Assembly (NCBI GenBank): GCA_001970955.1 | Contig: MPUH01000030.1 | Location: forward strand, 1 to 64,000 | Origin: Stentor coeruleus | Taxonomy: Eukaryota > Ciliophora > Heterotrichea > Heterotrichida > Stentoridae | Length of the DNA: 64,000 nt | Direction: 5' to 3' | Shown here: positions 19,002-27,814 of the stretch, one piece after another | Numbering within the stretch: the stretch's first letter is position 1 | Layout: every line of letters starts with the position of its first letter | Notes under the pieces: model-generated | Told to the model about the DNA's origin: nothing | Databases searched by the model: none | Seen by the model: only the letters and a program-made list of their open reading frames with translations | Program-made: the position numbers and the translations under genes

Positions 19002-20162
19002 ATGGAAATAAATAATTCGATTTCTGAATCCACCTTGCCCATGATAAAAAACTCTCGTGTAGCACGGGTACCAAAATTCAAACGATATTTCAACAATCGT
19101 AACCAAGTGCGTAATACAATCTCAAAGCGTATTTTCGAAAAATCTAAACGATATNATTCGATTTCTGAATCCACCTTGCCCATGATAAAAAACTCTCGTG
19201 TAGCACGGGTACCAAAATTTAAACGATATTTCAACAATCGTAACCAAGTGCGTAATACAATCTCAAAGCGTATTTTCGAAAAATCTAAACGATACTCATC
19301 TAAACCAATAGACACTTTCACATCAAATTCAGTTAAATCCAAAAATAAGCATCCAAACCTCATAAACCGATATTTATTTTTCAAACCACATATTTCAGCT
19401 ACATCGTGGATTGCTGTTGATGCTAAATCAGGGCGTTATTTAGATGGTAAAAACGAAGACGAAGTTAGAGAATTCGCTAGTCTAACAAAAATTATGACTT
19501 GTGTTACAGCATTACAAGAAGTTTTAACAAGAAAAAGATCATTTGAAGAAATTGTTAGAGTATCTCAAGCTGCAGCAACAATTGATGGGACAATTGCTGA
19601 GTTACAAACAGGAGATGAACTTAGATTATGGGATTTATTACATGGTTTAATGCTCCCTTCTGGTAATGATGCGGCAATTGCTATAGCTGAGTTTATTGGA
19701 AAAATGATTGATACAAATATTGACCCAATGTCAGCATTTTTAGCTAAAATGAACCAGAATGGGAAAAGTTTGAATTTAAATGATACGGTCTTTACAAATC
19801 CACATGGGATGTCAACAACTGTTAATCTTAGTAGTGCTAGGAGCTTAGCGGTTTTATCTTGTTATTGTATGAAACTTAATTTGTTTTGTAAAATTGTTAA
19901 CACAAAAAGATATGCCTGTAGTATTTTCAACTCTACAGGGATAAGAAAAATTGAGTGGGTTAATACAAATGTTCTTTTGGATAAAGGATACTGCGGAGTT
20001 AAAACTGGAATAACTCCAGCCGCAGGACCTTGTCTATGTTTTTGTATGGAACGACGGAAAAAAAAACTTTTAGTAATACTTTTAAACTCAAAATCAATGG
20101 AATCCCGCTGGAAAGAAGCTATTAAGCTCTGGAAGTATGCCAGTTTACATCTTTTACACTAG
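19002..20162 (+). CDS. Bacterial-type serine D-Ala-D-Ala carboxypeptidase (peptidase S11)
   Basis: The three signatures of penicillin-binding DD-carboxypeptidases are all present in order: SxxK as FASLTKIMT (Ser codon at 19479), SxN as LPSGNDAAIAIAE, and KTG as GVKTGITPAAGPC. Flanking sequence also matches the DacA/S11 fold (WIAVDAKSGRYLDGKNED, FTNPHGMS). In bacteria these enzymes trim the terminal D-Ala of peptidoglycan stem peptides. Here the catalytic domain is preceded by about 65 Arg/Lys-rich residues without a signal peptide, and the C-terminal PBP5 domain is missing. As assembled the N-terminal region is doubled across a single N at 19155; removing that 141-bp overlap gives about 339 residues. 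Codon usage looks like the neighbours, so an ancient transfer from bacteria is likely. Substrate in a bacterivorous protist could be ingested cell walls, but the location argues for caution. Confidence 0.85.
   Translation: MEINNSISESTLPMIKNSRVARVPKFKRYFNNRNQVRNTISKRIFEKSKRYXSISESTLPMIKNSRVARVPKFKRYFNNRNQVRNTISKRIFEKSKRYSSKPIDTFTSNSVKSKNKHPNLINRYLFFKPHISATSWIAVDAKSGRYLDGKNEDEVREFASLTKIMTCVTALQEVLTRKRSFEEIVRVSQAAATIDGTIAELQTGDELRLWDLLHGLMLPSGNDAAIAIAEFIGKMIDTNIDPMSAFLAKMNQNGKSLNLNDTVFTNPHGMSTTVNLSSARSLAVLSCYCMKLNLFCKIVNTKRYACSIFNSTGIRKIEWVNTNVLLDKGYCGVKTGITPAAGPCLCFCMERRKKKLLVILLNSKSMESRWKEAIKLWKYASLHLLH
19015..19295. repeat. Assembly join: 140-bp overlapping flanks around one N (19155)
   Basis: Sequence 19015-19154 is repeated after the N at 19156-19295 with one or two differences. 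This is best read as two contig ends that overlap but were not merged, possibly from two alleles. It falsely duplicates the N terminus of the carboxypeptidase. Confidence 0.92.
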
Positions 20163-20205
20163 CACATAATTAAGATGAAATCCTAATAATTTTAACCTTA
20201 AAAGT

Positions 20206-23190
20206 CTAACTATCTCTTCGTTTATAAAACAAAACATATGCTGAAGATGACCCGATTTGTGTTTCAGATACGTTAGAAACTCTTGAATCGTCCATTTCAT
20301 ACCAATTTGAACTATTATGTTTTTTAATATAAGCTGTATAATGGCCACCTCCCATTCCGCCAAAGTGATTTGATATAGCAAAGAGGTCGTAAATGACTTT
20401 TGATTCAGAAATTGATGACATTTCAAAATTTTCAGTTGGGAAGTCAACGGGAGTTGTGATTTTTTCAGTAAAAAAACCTTTTTTCTTAAACCGAAGTAAG
20501 TGGATTAGAAGGATTTTAGGAAGTTTATAGATTTGCATTTGTTTAGTTGCACAAACATGGGCTTTACAGGTATTACAATACCATTTGTTATTTTCATCTA
20601 GTTTTTCAGGAAGAGTTGATATGTCTAAACAGTATTTTAAATCAAGTCTACCTTTTTTCTTAACAATTGACCTAGGTTTTTCTTCATTGTATTGGTTTAC
20701 TGATATAAAATTAAGCATTGTAGCGAATTCTATTTCAATTTCAAGTATTTCCCCAACAGCTTTCCATTTTTCTGCAATCTGTGCACAAGTTAATTCTAAA
20801 TCCAAATTAATTTTGCACCCTTCGCATTTGATTTTGCAAAATGGACAAGGCCCTTTTGATTTCTTTACAAAATTCAAGACAAAAAGGCCTTTTGTTTGAA
20901 AATCTTCTAAATCGTGAGGTTTTTCTGTGTGATTGTCTTCGTAGATCTGTGAAAAATATTCAGCACATTGTCGATAAATATCTAAAACACTTGAGTTTTC
21001 AGCGACAAAAAGTAACCTTGGGAATGAAAGTACAGATTTAGATATTTGATGTCCTTTTTTTTCACTTTTAGCTACTTTTAAAGGAACTTTAATATAGCCT
21101 TCAAGATTTTCAGGGGCTTCACTCATGAAAAAAGTCCCTTCATTTAAATTGTATAGAAAAGTTTCGGGAGTGATGAATTTTTTAAACATAAATTTATCCA
21201 TAGTAAAAGTAATAAAAGTGCTTTGATGTAATTCTTGTAAATTGTCTATTATTGATTTGATTTGTGACAGACCATCAATTTTAATTTGTACTTTGGTTAC
21301 TTTTTTGTTAAGTAACAACAGAAAAACATTAGCTGTTTTTTCTTCTGCATTTGGAACTACAGCTGATAAAGTTAGAAAAGGATCAAAAACTACTGAAACT
21401 TTATTACAAGTTGGGCAAGTCAATGTAGATTTATTTTGTCCATACATTAAATCAACAATAATACTATCATTTCTCTCTTTAAAAAGTTCCCAAAGCTCAT
21501 TTGCTGCTTCAATATCAGGCTTATCTGTGACATCAGGCATTTCTTTATACTTTTTATTAAGCACACGGTTTAAATCTTCGTGAAGGCCTGTTAAAAGGAA
21601 ACTTAGAAGTTCATGAGAATCATGTTGTTGATATCCTGAGAACTGTGCTGCGAATTTACTAAGAACTTTTTTGAATTCCCATGGCGACACAACTGAAGAA
21701 GTCCCTTTCCACATTTCTTCAACAAGTTTGGCATATGCTAAAGCTAAAGCTGCACCTTTAGTTCCTAAAGGGTTATTATAATTAAGTTCATCTCTATGAC
21801 GGTCATTTAAAAAGTATTCAGTAAGTTCAAAGGTATGAGATAAACATTGTAGAGCAGAGTTCATAAAGCAAGTATTTCCTAGATTTTGCAATCCTACCAG
21901 ACCACCTCGACCATATTGTTTTTCAGGAGTTGCTTTATATGATTTGCAGTTTATTTTATGGAATTTAAAATGTGCATGCTGACATGTTTGGCTACAGTAT
22001 TTTGTAACTTTACATTGACTACAAGCAAAAAGTGTTCCTGAACTTCGACAGTTTGCACAAACTTCATTTTGCTTTTTTGTTATTTTCCATGTACCATTTG
22101 TATTACGAAACTCTAATATAAGAATATCACTAGGGAGTATTTCGCATTCTTCTAAAGAATTACAATCAGATAACAAATCAGCATTGGGCAAAATGATTTT
22201 TTGTTGTTTTTCATCGATTTGTTTCAGGTTTTCATTTTCTGACACTTTCCATATTTTGCTTTCTTTGCTGTCTAAGTCGCAATCTATAATTAAAGGATTA
22301 ATAAGCTTAGCGAGAGTTTCTCTTAAGTGAAAAACAAGTTTTTTTTTGCTTGTGTAAATATTTTTATCTGGTACACCTTTAACTGAGGGTAACACAACAA
22401 TATTTAGTTTGAGGAAAGAGATTTCAACTTGGATATTTTTATCATTTTCTTCAAGAGAATGGGCATATCTAATAATCTCATGATCAACCTGGTATTTCCT
22501 AGTAGCAATCTTATAAGCCTCTTCAGGAAGTAAAACATAATCTTTATTTTCTTGAAGGTCTGGTTTTAAAATTTTATGCGTATGTGGTTCATCTGGATCT
22601 TGATAAAATTTCGACAAATTCAAATTCTCAAGTAAATGGAAATTTATAACCTTTCCTGGCTCAATACCCGAGTCGTTTTTATTATAATTCTCCCAATCCT
22701 CAAGCCAATCAGCAGATAATATAAAAAATTTATCCCATTGTTGAATTTTATACATATCTAAAGCATGTTTAAAATCTCTATAGTCATCTGTCCAATTTAT
22801 GATTTCTTTAATACTTTTTATGTATTTTTTCACGATAGAAATTTGCTGTTTATCATTTATTTTGGTAAGAAGTTCTTGTAAAACCTTTTGAGATGATTTT
22901 AGGTCATTCATAAACTTGTAAGCTTTTGATATATTCAAATTCAGCTTGAATAAAAAACTTTCTTTTAAACTGAAGTTCTGAGGATCTTCAAGCATTTTTA
23001 GACCTTCATTAGCAACTTCGATGGATTTTGTGTATTCTTGAATTTTTATATAAACGATTGCTAGTAGGTTTTTGCATAGTAGTGATGGTTTGATTTCTTG
23101 GGATTTTAAACCACTAGCGATCGCTTCTTTGTATTGACGCTTATCATAAAAATCAATAGCATCCTTCAAGAATTTGTCCCGATTACTCAT
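20206..23190 (-). CDS. Ubiquitin-specific protease, TPR-DUSP-UBL-MYND-UCH
   Basis: 994 residues. Residues 1-130 are TPR-like helices (FYDKRQYKEAIASGLKSQEIKP). Residues about 145-225 fit a DUSP domain (DWLEDWENYN, IEPGKVINFHLLE, LQENKDYVLLPEEAYKI), followed by a USP4/15-type ubiquitin-like fold (VEISFLKLNIVVLP). A MYND zinc finger lies at 378-415 (CANCRSSGTLFACSQCKVTKYC...). The catalytic domain starts at GLVGLQNLGNTCFMNSALQCL with Cys441, has CxxC zinc pairs (CPTC; CPFC...CEGC; CNTC), and the His box GGMGGGHYTAYIK near residue 950, ending in VLFYKRR. All catalytic residues are present, so it should cleave ubiquitin. DUSP-UBL-USP is the USP4/11/15 plan; adding TPR and MYND is unusual. The gene lies 43 bp from the convergent carboxypeptidase gene. 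Confidence 0.9.
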   Translation of the reverse strand: MSNRDKFLKDAIDFYDKRQYKEAIASGLKSQEIKPSLLCKNLLAIVYIKIQEYTKSIEVANEGLKMLEDPQNFSLKESFLFKLNLNISKAYKFMNDLKSSQKVLQELLTKINDKQQISIVKKYIKSIKEIINWTDDYRDFKHALDMYKIQQWDKFFILSADWLEDWENYNKNDSGIEPGKVINFHLLENLNLSKFYQDPDEPHTHKILKPDLQENKDYVLLPEEAYKIATRKYQVDHEIIRYAHSLEENDKNIQVEISFLKLNIVVLPSVKGVPDKNIYTSKKKLVFHLRETLAKLINPLIIDCDLDSKESKIWKVSENENLKQIDEKQQKIILPNADLLSDCNSLEECEILPSDILILEFRNTNGTWKITKKQNEVCANCRSSGTLFACSQCKVTKYCSQTCQHAHFKFHKINCKSYKATPEKQYGRGGLVGLQNLGNTCFMNSALQCLSHTFELTEYFLNDRHRDELNYNNPLGTKGAALALAYAKLVEEMWKGTSSVVSPWEFKKVLSKFAAQFSGYQQHDSHELLSFLLTGLHEDLNRVLNKKYKEMPDVTDKPDIEAANELWELFKERNDSIIVDLMYGQNKSTLTCPTCNKVSVVFDPFLTLSAVVPNAEEKTANVFLLLLNKKVTKVQIKIDGLSQIKSIIDNLQELHQSTFITFTMDKFMFKKFITPETFLYNLNEGTFFMSEAPENLEGYIKVPLKVAKSEKKGHQISKSVLSFPRLLFVAENSSVLDIYRQCAEYFSQIYEDNHTEKPHDLEDFQTKGLFVLNFVKKSKGPCPFCKIKCEGCKINLDLELTCAQIAEKWKAVGEILEIEIEFATMLNFISVNQYNEEKPRSIVKKKGRLDLKYCLDISTLPEKLDENNKWYCNTCKAHVCATKQMQIYKLPKILLIHLLRFKKKGFFTEKITTPVDFPTENFEMSSISESKVIYDLFAISNHFGGMGGGHYTAYIKKHNSSNWYEMDDSRVSNVSETQIGSSSAYVLFYKRRDS

Positions 23191-23386
23191 ATTTACTATT
23201 TATTTTCGTGTATTTGATTTAACATCAACGTCTATATCAACTAATCTAATTCCTGAAGTTAAATTTTAGAGAGTTTAGAAAATCACTCAATTATCATATT
23301 AACAACATACTTCTTATCATTCTCAATAAAATTTCTAAAATTGTGGAAAATATACTAAGTCTATTTATACCCAATATACTAACTTA

Positions 23387-25744
23387 CTAAACTTTTCTCT
23401 CTTTTGAAAATGTGAATTTCTCCAACTTCCCATAATCGAATTCTTCTAACAAATTATCATAAAATCTGCTAAACACATTCCCACTAACCCCTGATTGTAT
23501 ACTCCAATACGTTTCCTCATCATCTCCAAGATCTGCAACAAATTTCGCACCAGGTCCATTATGAGCCATAAAATGATCTTCAGCCCAATTATACTGCATT
23601 GAATGTATAGTCGAATAAGTCCCTCCAACCGGTTTATATCTTTCAAACATTCTTTTCAATATCGGAACATCAGAAAATGGTAAATGTTTTAATTGCGCTA
23701 TATGTAAATCCTGCCAATTACGACCATAAACAATATCACAAGCTTCAATAAATGCTTGACTTACAAGATCAGAACAATTTTCAACTTTTTCAGTACTTTT
23801 ATTATCACAAATTCTTTCAATTGATGGGTAATTTGGTTTAAAAATCTTAGGTAGGTTTAATTGCATTATGACACTTTTCAAAAAACTCTGCAATTTTTCT
23901 TTTGGGATTTTATCTTTTACTAGATTTATAGCTATTTGTTTTATCCAAACTGCCCAAATTGCTCCTCCATGACTGTTTCTTGAAAGTTTGAAATCCCAAT
24001 TTTTCATACTTTGGACTTCAGATGTATAGTTTTCAGGAACTTTTAGCATGGATAACATATGAGGAAGACTGTCTCTGGCAAAATAATCAAGCTCATCTTG
24101 AAACATTTCAATCATGTCGTTTGATGTGAATTTGTGACCTTTTGATATTTTTTCTTGAAGAATTTCAGTGATTCTTTCTGCTCGGCCTGTGCTGTAGTAT
24201 TGACCTAATGAGTCGTGGTATTTATAGTTTTTAGGGACTATAAAATTGTTTGCATTTACTATGAAACCTTTTTCAGGGTTGATAGAATATGGCATTTCTT
24301 TAGAAGGTATAAAACCATCCCAAGTATTATTTATAAGCCAACCTGCTAATGGCCTATCACCTTTAACTCTACGTATAGGTATCTGGCTTGTAGACTGATA
24401 ATAAAGATCCCCTGATTTACTAGCAATAATCATAGCAATACGAGTTGCTGTGGATTTCCAAACCGATTCACGAACATCAAGTATATTTTTAGCATTCATG
24501 AAATCAAGTATAAAGTCCATAGTCCTATCAACCAAATAATGATTAATAAAACAATACGATAAATTTGTAGAATTAAAAATAGGTACCGCTGGATGAAGTT
24601 TTTTTACTCCCATCATAGAATACTCAAGTAAAGGTCCATGTATTGTTTCTTTAAAAACATATTTCCTAGGCTCTTTACCTTTAATTTTAATAACTTCTTC
24701 AAATTGTTTCAACTTAAAGTATTTATCTCCATACAAATATTCATCCCCAAATATTTTTTCTATATAAACATCAACATCATCAGTTTTCATTGATGTTGAA
24801 GTCCATGCAAAATCATTACTCCTACCTATAGACATAAAAGGAGACCCAATAGGTAGCATTCCTGAAAAAGTATTATTAGGAAGATAAATATGATGCATAT
24901 ACCACATAGAAGGAATAGTTAACGACAGATGTGGATCATTTGCTACTATAGGCTTCCCACTTTTTGTATGCTTTCCAGATACAGCCCAAGCATTACTCCC
25001 TGCAGGAGTATCATCATTTTCAATATTTACATCAAGATTTTCTTGTAATTTAATTTTTTGCAATTGTATATTTTCACTTCTTAGCTCTTCAGGTAACTCA
25101 TTTTCTGATATTATAAACACATTTGGATTTAAATATTGGCTATCAGAAGTTATAAGCCATTCAATCTCAATACCAATTAAATCTAAAAGTTGATGTTTTA
25201 ATATATCATTTCCCCAAGCTTTTCCTAAACCTATTGACATAAGATGAATATTTGCTTGGATATCTGTTATAGATAAATCTTCCCATGATGATCTTGTTAA
25301 ATAATATTCTATTGGAAGCCATTGGGATTTTGCTGCTGCGTTTATCCCTGCTGCAAAGGAATTAAAAGCTTTTATAGCTTGAGGTGAAGCAGATTCAATG
25401 TCCCTACGGGCCATTTGGGGAACTTTTACGTTTCTCATGAAAATGTCGATGTTTAAAGCTTTTTCTCCAAGGATTTCTGAAAGACGCCCTGTAGCAATAC
25501 GTCTGTATGCATCGATTTGCCAGAGACGGTCTTGACCTGTTGCATATCCAATTCCATAGCAAGCATCATAGATGTTTTCGGCATAGATATGGGGAACACT
25601 ATCAGAGTCTCTGATTATATCAACAGGATTAGAAACATAATCTGTTAGTCTTATACTCTCTGGAGGACAATGTTGAATATATGCATAAAAAACTGTGGCT
25701 AATACTATGGGTAAGATTAGAATAATACATAGTTTCTTCAACAT
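23387..25744 (-). CDS. Penicillin-acylase-family Ntn hydrolase (peptidase S45)
   Basis: 785 residues with an N-terminal signal sequence (LCIILILPIVLATVFYAYI). The order follows the family: alpha chain with VDIIRDSDSVPHIYAENIYDA and GYATGQDRLWQIDAYRRIATGRLSE; a spacer; then the autocleavage site and nucleophile AGSNAWAVSGKHTKSGKP (Ser250 becomes the new N terminus of the beta chain); ANDPHL; GASMG-equivalent IGSPFMSIGRSNDFAW; and FIVNANN. The beta-chain C terminus has the conserved GGTYSTIH and GVSGN segments. The family hydrolyses amides such as penicillin side chains or N-acyl-homoserine lactones. Key residues look intact. In a ciliate, secretion or a phagosomal location is suggested by the signal peptide, and acyl-homoserine-lactone cleavage is an attractive but unproven role. 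Probably of bacterial origin. Confidence 0.9.
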   Translation of the reverse strand: MLKKLCIILILPIVLATVFYAYIQHCPPESIRLTDYVSNPVDIIRDSDSVPHIYAENIYDACYGIGYATGQDRLWQIDAYRRIATGRLSEILGEKALNIDIFMRNVKVPQMARRDIESASPQAIKAFNSFAAGINAAAKSQWLPIEYYLTRSSWEDLSITDIQANIHLMSIGLGKAWGNDILKHQLLDLIGIEIEWLITSDSQYLNPNVFIISENELPEELRSENIQLQKIKLQENLDVNIENDDTPAGSNAWAVSGKHTKSGKPIVANDPHLSLTIPSMWYMHHIYLPNNTFSGMLPIGSPFMSIGRSNDFAWTSTSMKTDDVDVYIEKIFGDEYLYGDKYFKLKQFEEVIKIKGKEPRKYVFKETIHGPLLEYSMMGVKKLHPAVPIFNSTNLSYCFINHYLVDRTMDFILDFMNAKNILDVRESVWKSTATRIAMIIASKSGDLYYQSTSQIPIRRVKGDRPLAGWLINNTWDGFIPSKEMPYSINPEKGFIVNANNFIVPKNYKYHDSLGQYYSTGRAERITEILQEKISKGHKFTSNDMIEMFQDELDYFARDSLPHMLSMLKVPENYTSEVQSMKNWDFKLSRNSHGGAIWAVWIKQIAINLVKDKIPKEKLQSFLKSVIMQLNLPKIFKPNYPSIERICDNKSTEKVENCSDLVSQAFIEACDIVYGRNWQDLHIAQLKHLPFSDVPILKRMFERYKPVGGTYSTIHSMQYNWAEDHFMAHNGPGAKFVADLGDDEETYWSIQSGVSGNVFSRFYDNLLEEFDYGKLEKFTFSKERKV

Positions 25745-25862
25745 TTAATATAGTATAAATTATTTAAAGTTAACATTAAACACTTGTACTAAAATATTTA
25801 TTTATAATCTTTAACAATATAAAATAATTGATAATTAAACAAAATTACATAGATTTCAATAA

Positions 25863-26145
25863 CTGGAATTTTTTAGGTTTTTCATCAAAGCAACAGATGC
25901 TGAACATGCTGCTAAATGTCTAAACTTTATAAAAAATGGTATTTTTTGGTTATAGGGAAGTTTTTTGCTTAGGGATACCTTGAGAAAAGTATCCCGTTTT
26001 ATGCTTTGTAATAGGTAGTCCTTATATAAGTGACTTAACTGAAAGGAATGAAGAGATTCTAATTAATTTGAAAACACAAGAAAAAGATTATTACCTTAGG
26101 CAGTTATTAGATAGAACTATTATAAAAATTATCTTAATCATTTGA
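25863..26145 (+). pseudogene. Decayed protein fragment, family not recognised
   Basis: Protein-like sequence in two frames: LEFFRFFIKATDAEHAAKCL and NFIKNGIF in one, then YREVFCLG...YPVLCFVIGSPYISDL and TERNEEILINLKTQEKDYYL in another, ending at the TGA at 26143. There is no start codon and there are internal stops. It looks like the remains of a host gene. The first part is loosely RRM-like (KATDAEHAAKCLNFI) but the whole is not assignable. Confidence 0.4.
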
Positions 26146-26179
26146 AACAACGTAAAACCCAAGTAAAAAATGAAAATGA

Positions 26180-26869
26180 ATGAGCATTTATAGTAAATAT
26201 ATGGATAAAAATCATGAAGTTGGTTCTCCTGCGACTGTTTCACCAGATTCAAGTATTCACTTCAAAAGACTTACAGAAAAAGTAGTTCCTGAAGTGATTC
26301 CGAAATGGGATGGTAATTTTAACATAGACTCCGAAGATGGTCAGAAGCTACACATTCCCCCAAGTGACAATGAAGTTATCATCGCTAAAGTCCAGCTTTG
26401 CCGAATCCTTTGTTGTTATGCTCCATTTGGAACAGGAAGCTTTAAAGTTGACTGGAAGGAAAAAACTCGTATAGCTTCACTTATCTCAAAAGATCAAGTC
26501 GAAATATTTTGTGCTAAAGCCTCTGAATATTGTAAACAATCAATGGATCATGTAATTTTTATACAGGCAGCATCAGGTCGTAAGATATTTTATCTGAGTA
26601 TGATAATAATTTTCTTGATCTGTGTGGCAATAATCGGTATTGGACTAAAATTCAAAGTCCCATGGATTTCAGGAATCGCCGTACTTTTGTTTGTATTTGG
26701 GATTGGGTGCTTTTATGAGATTATCAATAGCCGGGCTAGGAAAATTCATCAGACTCTTAAAGGGTTTATTGAACTTAATGATGAATATACTTGTAAAGGG
26801 GTGGAAGTTAAAGCAGGACCATATGGCGCATATATAGAATTTGCAGTTAAACCGCATAAAAGTGATTAG
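26180..26869 (+). CDS. Two-TM membrane protein of unknown family
   Basis: 229 residues. Residues about 137-158 (FYLSMIIIFLICVAIIGIGL) and 164-184 (WISGIAVLLFVFGIGCFYEII) are a hydrophobic pair with a very short turn between them. The N-terminal 130 residues are polar (KWDGNFNIDSEDGQKLHIPP, then KVQLCRILCCYAPFGTG), and the C-terminal 45 residues contain a beta-like stretch (VEVKAGPYGAYIEFAVKP). No signal peptide, so both ends are probably on the cytosolic side. The adjacent Cys pair after LCRIL might be palmitoylated; this is speculation. The ATG at 26180 is the first in frame. No homologue is recognised. Confidence 0.6.
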   Translation: MSIYSKYMDKNHEVGSPATVSPDSSIHFKRLTEKVVPEVIPKWDGNFNIDSEDGQKLHIPPSDNEVIIAKVQLCRILCCYAPFGTGSFKVDWKEKTRIASLISKDQVEIFCAKASEYCKQSMDHVIFIQAASGRKIFYLSMIIIFLICVAIIGIGLKFKVPWISGIAVLLFVFGIGCFYEIINSRARKIHQTLKGFIELNDEYTCKGVEVKAGPYGAYIEFAVKPHKSD

Positions 26870-27031
26870 GAAGTTGTGAATATTTAATTAAGATATATAT
26901 TATATGCCTATTTGGATTTATATTATAATTTTATATATATTTATAAATNATATGGCGCATATATAGAATTTGCAGTTAAACCGCATAAAAGTGATTAGGA
27001 AGTTGTGAATATTTAATTAAGATATATATTA
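26821..27031. repeat. Assembly join around one N (26949) with flanks that match, then diverge
   Basis: Sequence 26821-26902 (end of the two-TM gene and its 3' flank) reappears at 26950-27031. After the shared end, ...GATATATATTA, the left contig continues with 46 bp ending at the N, while the right contig continues into the rest of the region. So the two contig ends disagree beyond the shared part. Confidence 0.85.
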
Positions 27032-27814
27032 AATCTATTAAAATTAACACAGTGTCTAGATTAAGGAATTTGGAAATAATTTTGCTTTCTAGAATCGACA
27101 TAAGAAGTTTATGCTTTTTTTTATGTTGAGGAGTTGGTTGTTTTACAGTTTAGTTGGATATAGATTTTGTCTTTGTCGTTAAGATTATTTTTTATCGATT
27201 ATGCTTTATATTAGAGTTTAATCTGATGTGGTTTTTGTTGGTAATGGTTTTAAGGCAGGTTAGAGTTTTTTCTATAGGTTTTAAAATTGTAAATATTTGC
27301 AGGGGAAAATAATGATCCTAATAATCCCATACTTTTCTGACATATAGCCCTCAATCTAAAAATCCATACTTAAATTATCTTGTATTAAAGGTGAGTTTCT
27401 CAATATAATCCTGGACTTTATAATCAAACCTATTATTATCTACCAAACTCACCATTTTCTCCACAAAGTACCAGATATTTTTCTACAATTTTTCTCTTAC
27501 CCAATTCTCTTATATAAATCAAAATCATCTGATAAATCTGGCTAATCCCTAATAATATCACTTCAAACATACTCCTTATCCCATATTCTAATCTCCAATA
27601 CTAATCCTATAAAAATCTTCCAATCAACAACTTCCAATATCATCTTATTCTTATAAAATCCTACCAAAAACTTACCAAAATCTCGGATCTTCTCAAAAAC
27701 TGCCATTTTAATCCTTCTAGTACTTTAATTAACAAAGGAAGAAATATTGTCACAAAACAACTTACATGTTTTCTCTAGTTTTTCCCCTAAGCTTCTAAGT
27801 CTCTTCCGAATTAA
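27032..27814. other. Intergenic region, 780 bp, no gene seen
   Basis: Convergent spacer. Plus strand is G-rich to about 27.30 kb and C-rich from there to 27.81 kb, a sharp switch. No reading frame of note. Confidence 0.55.
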
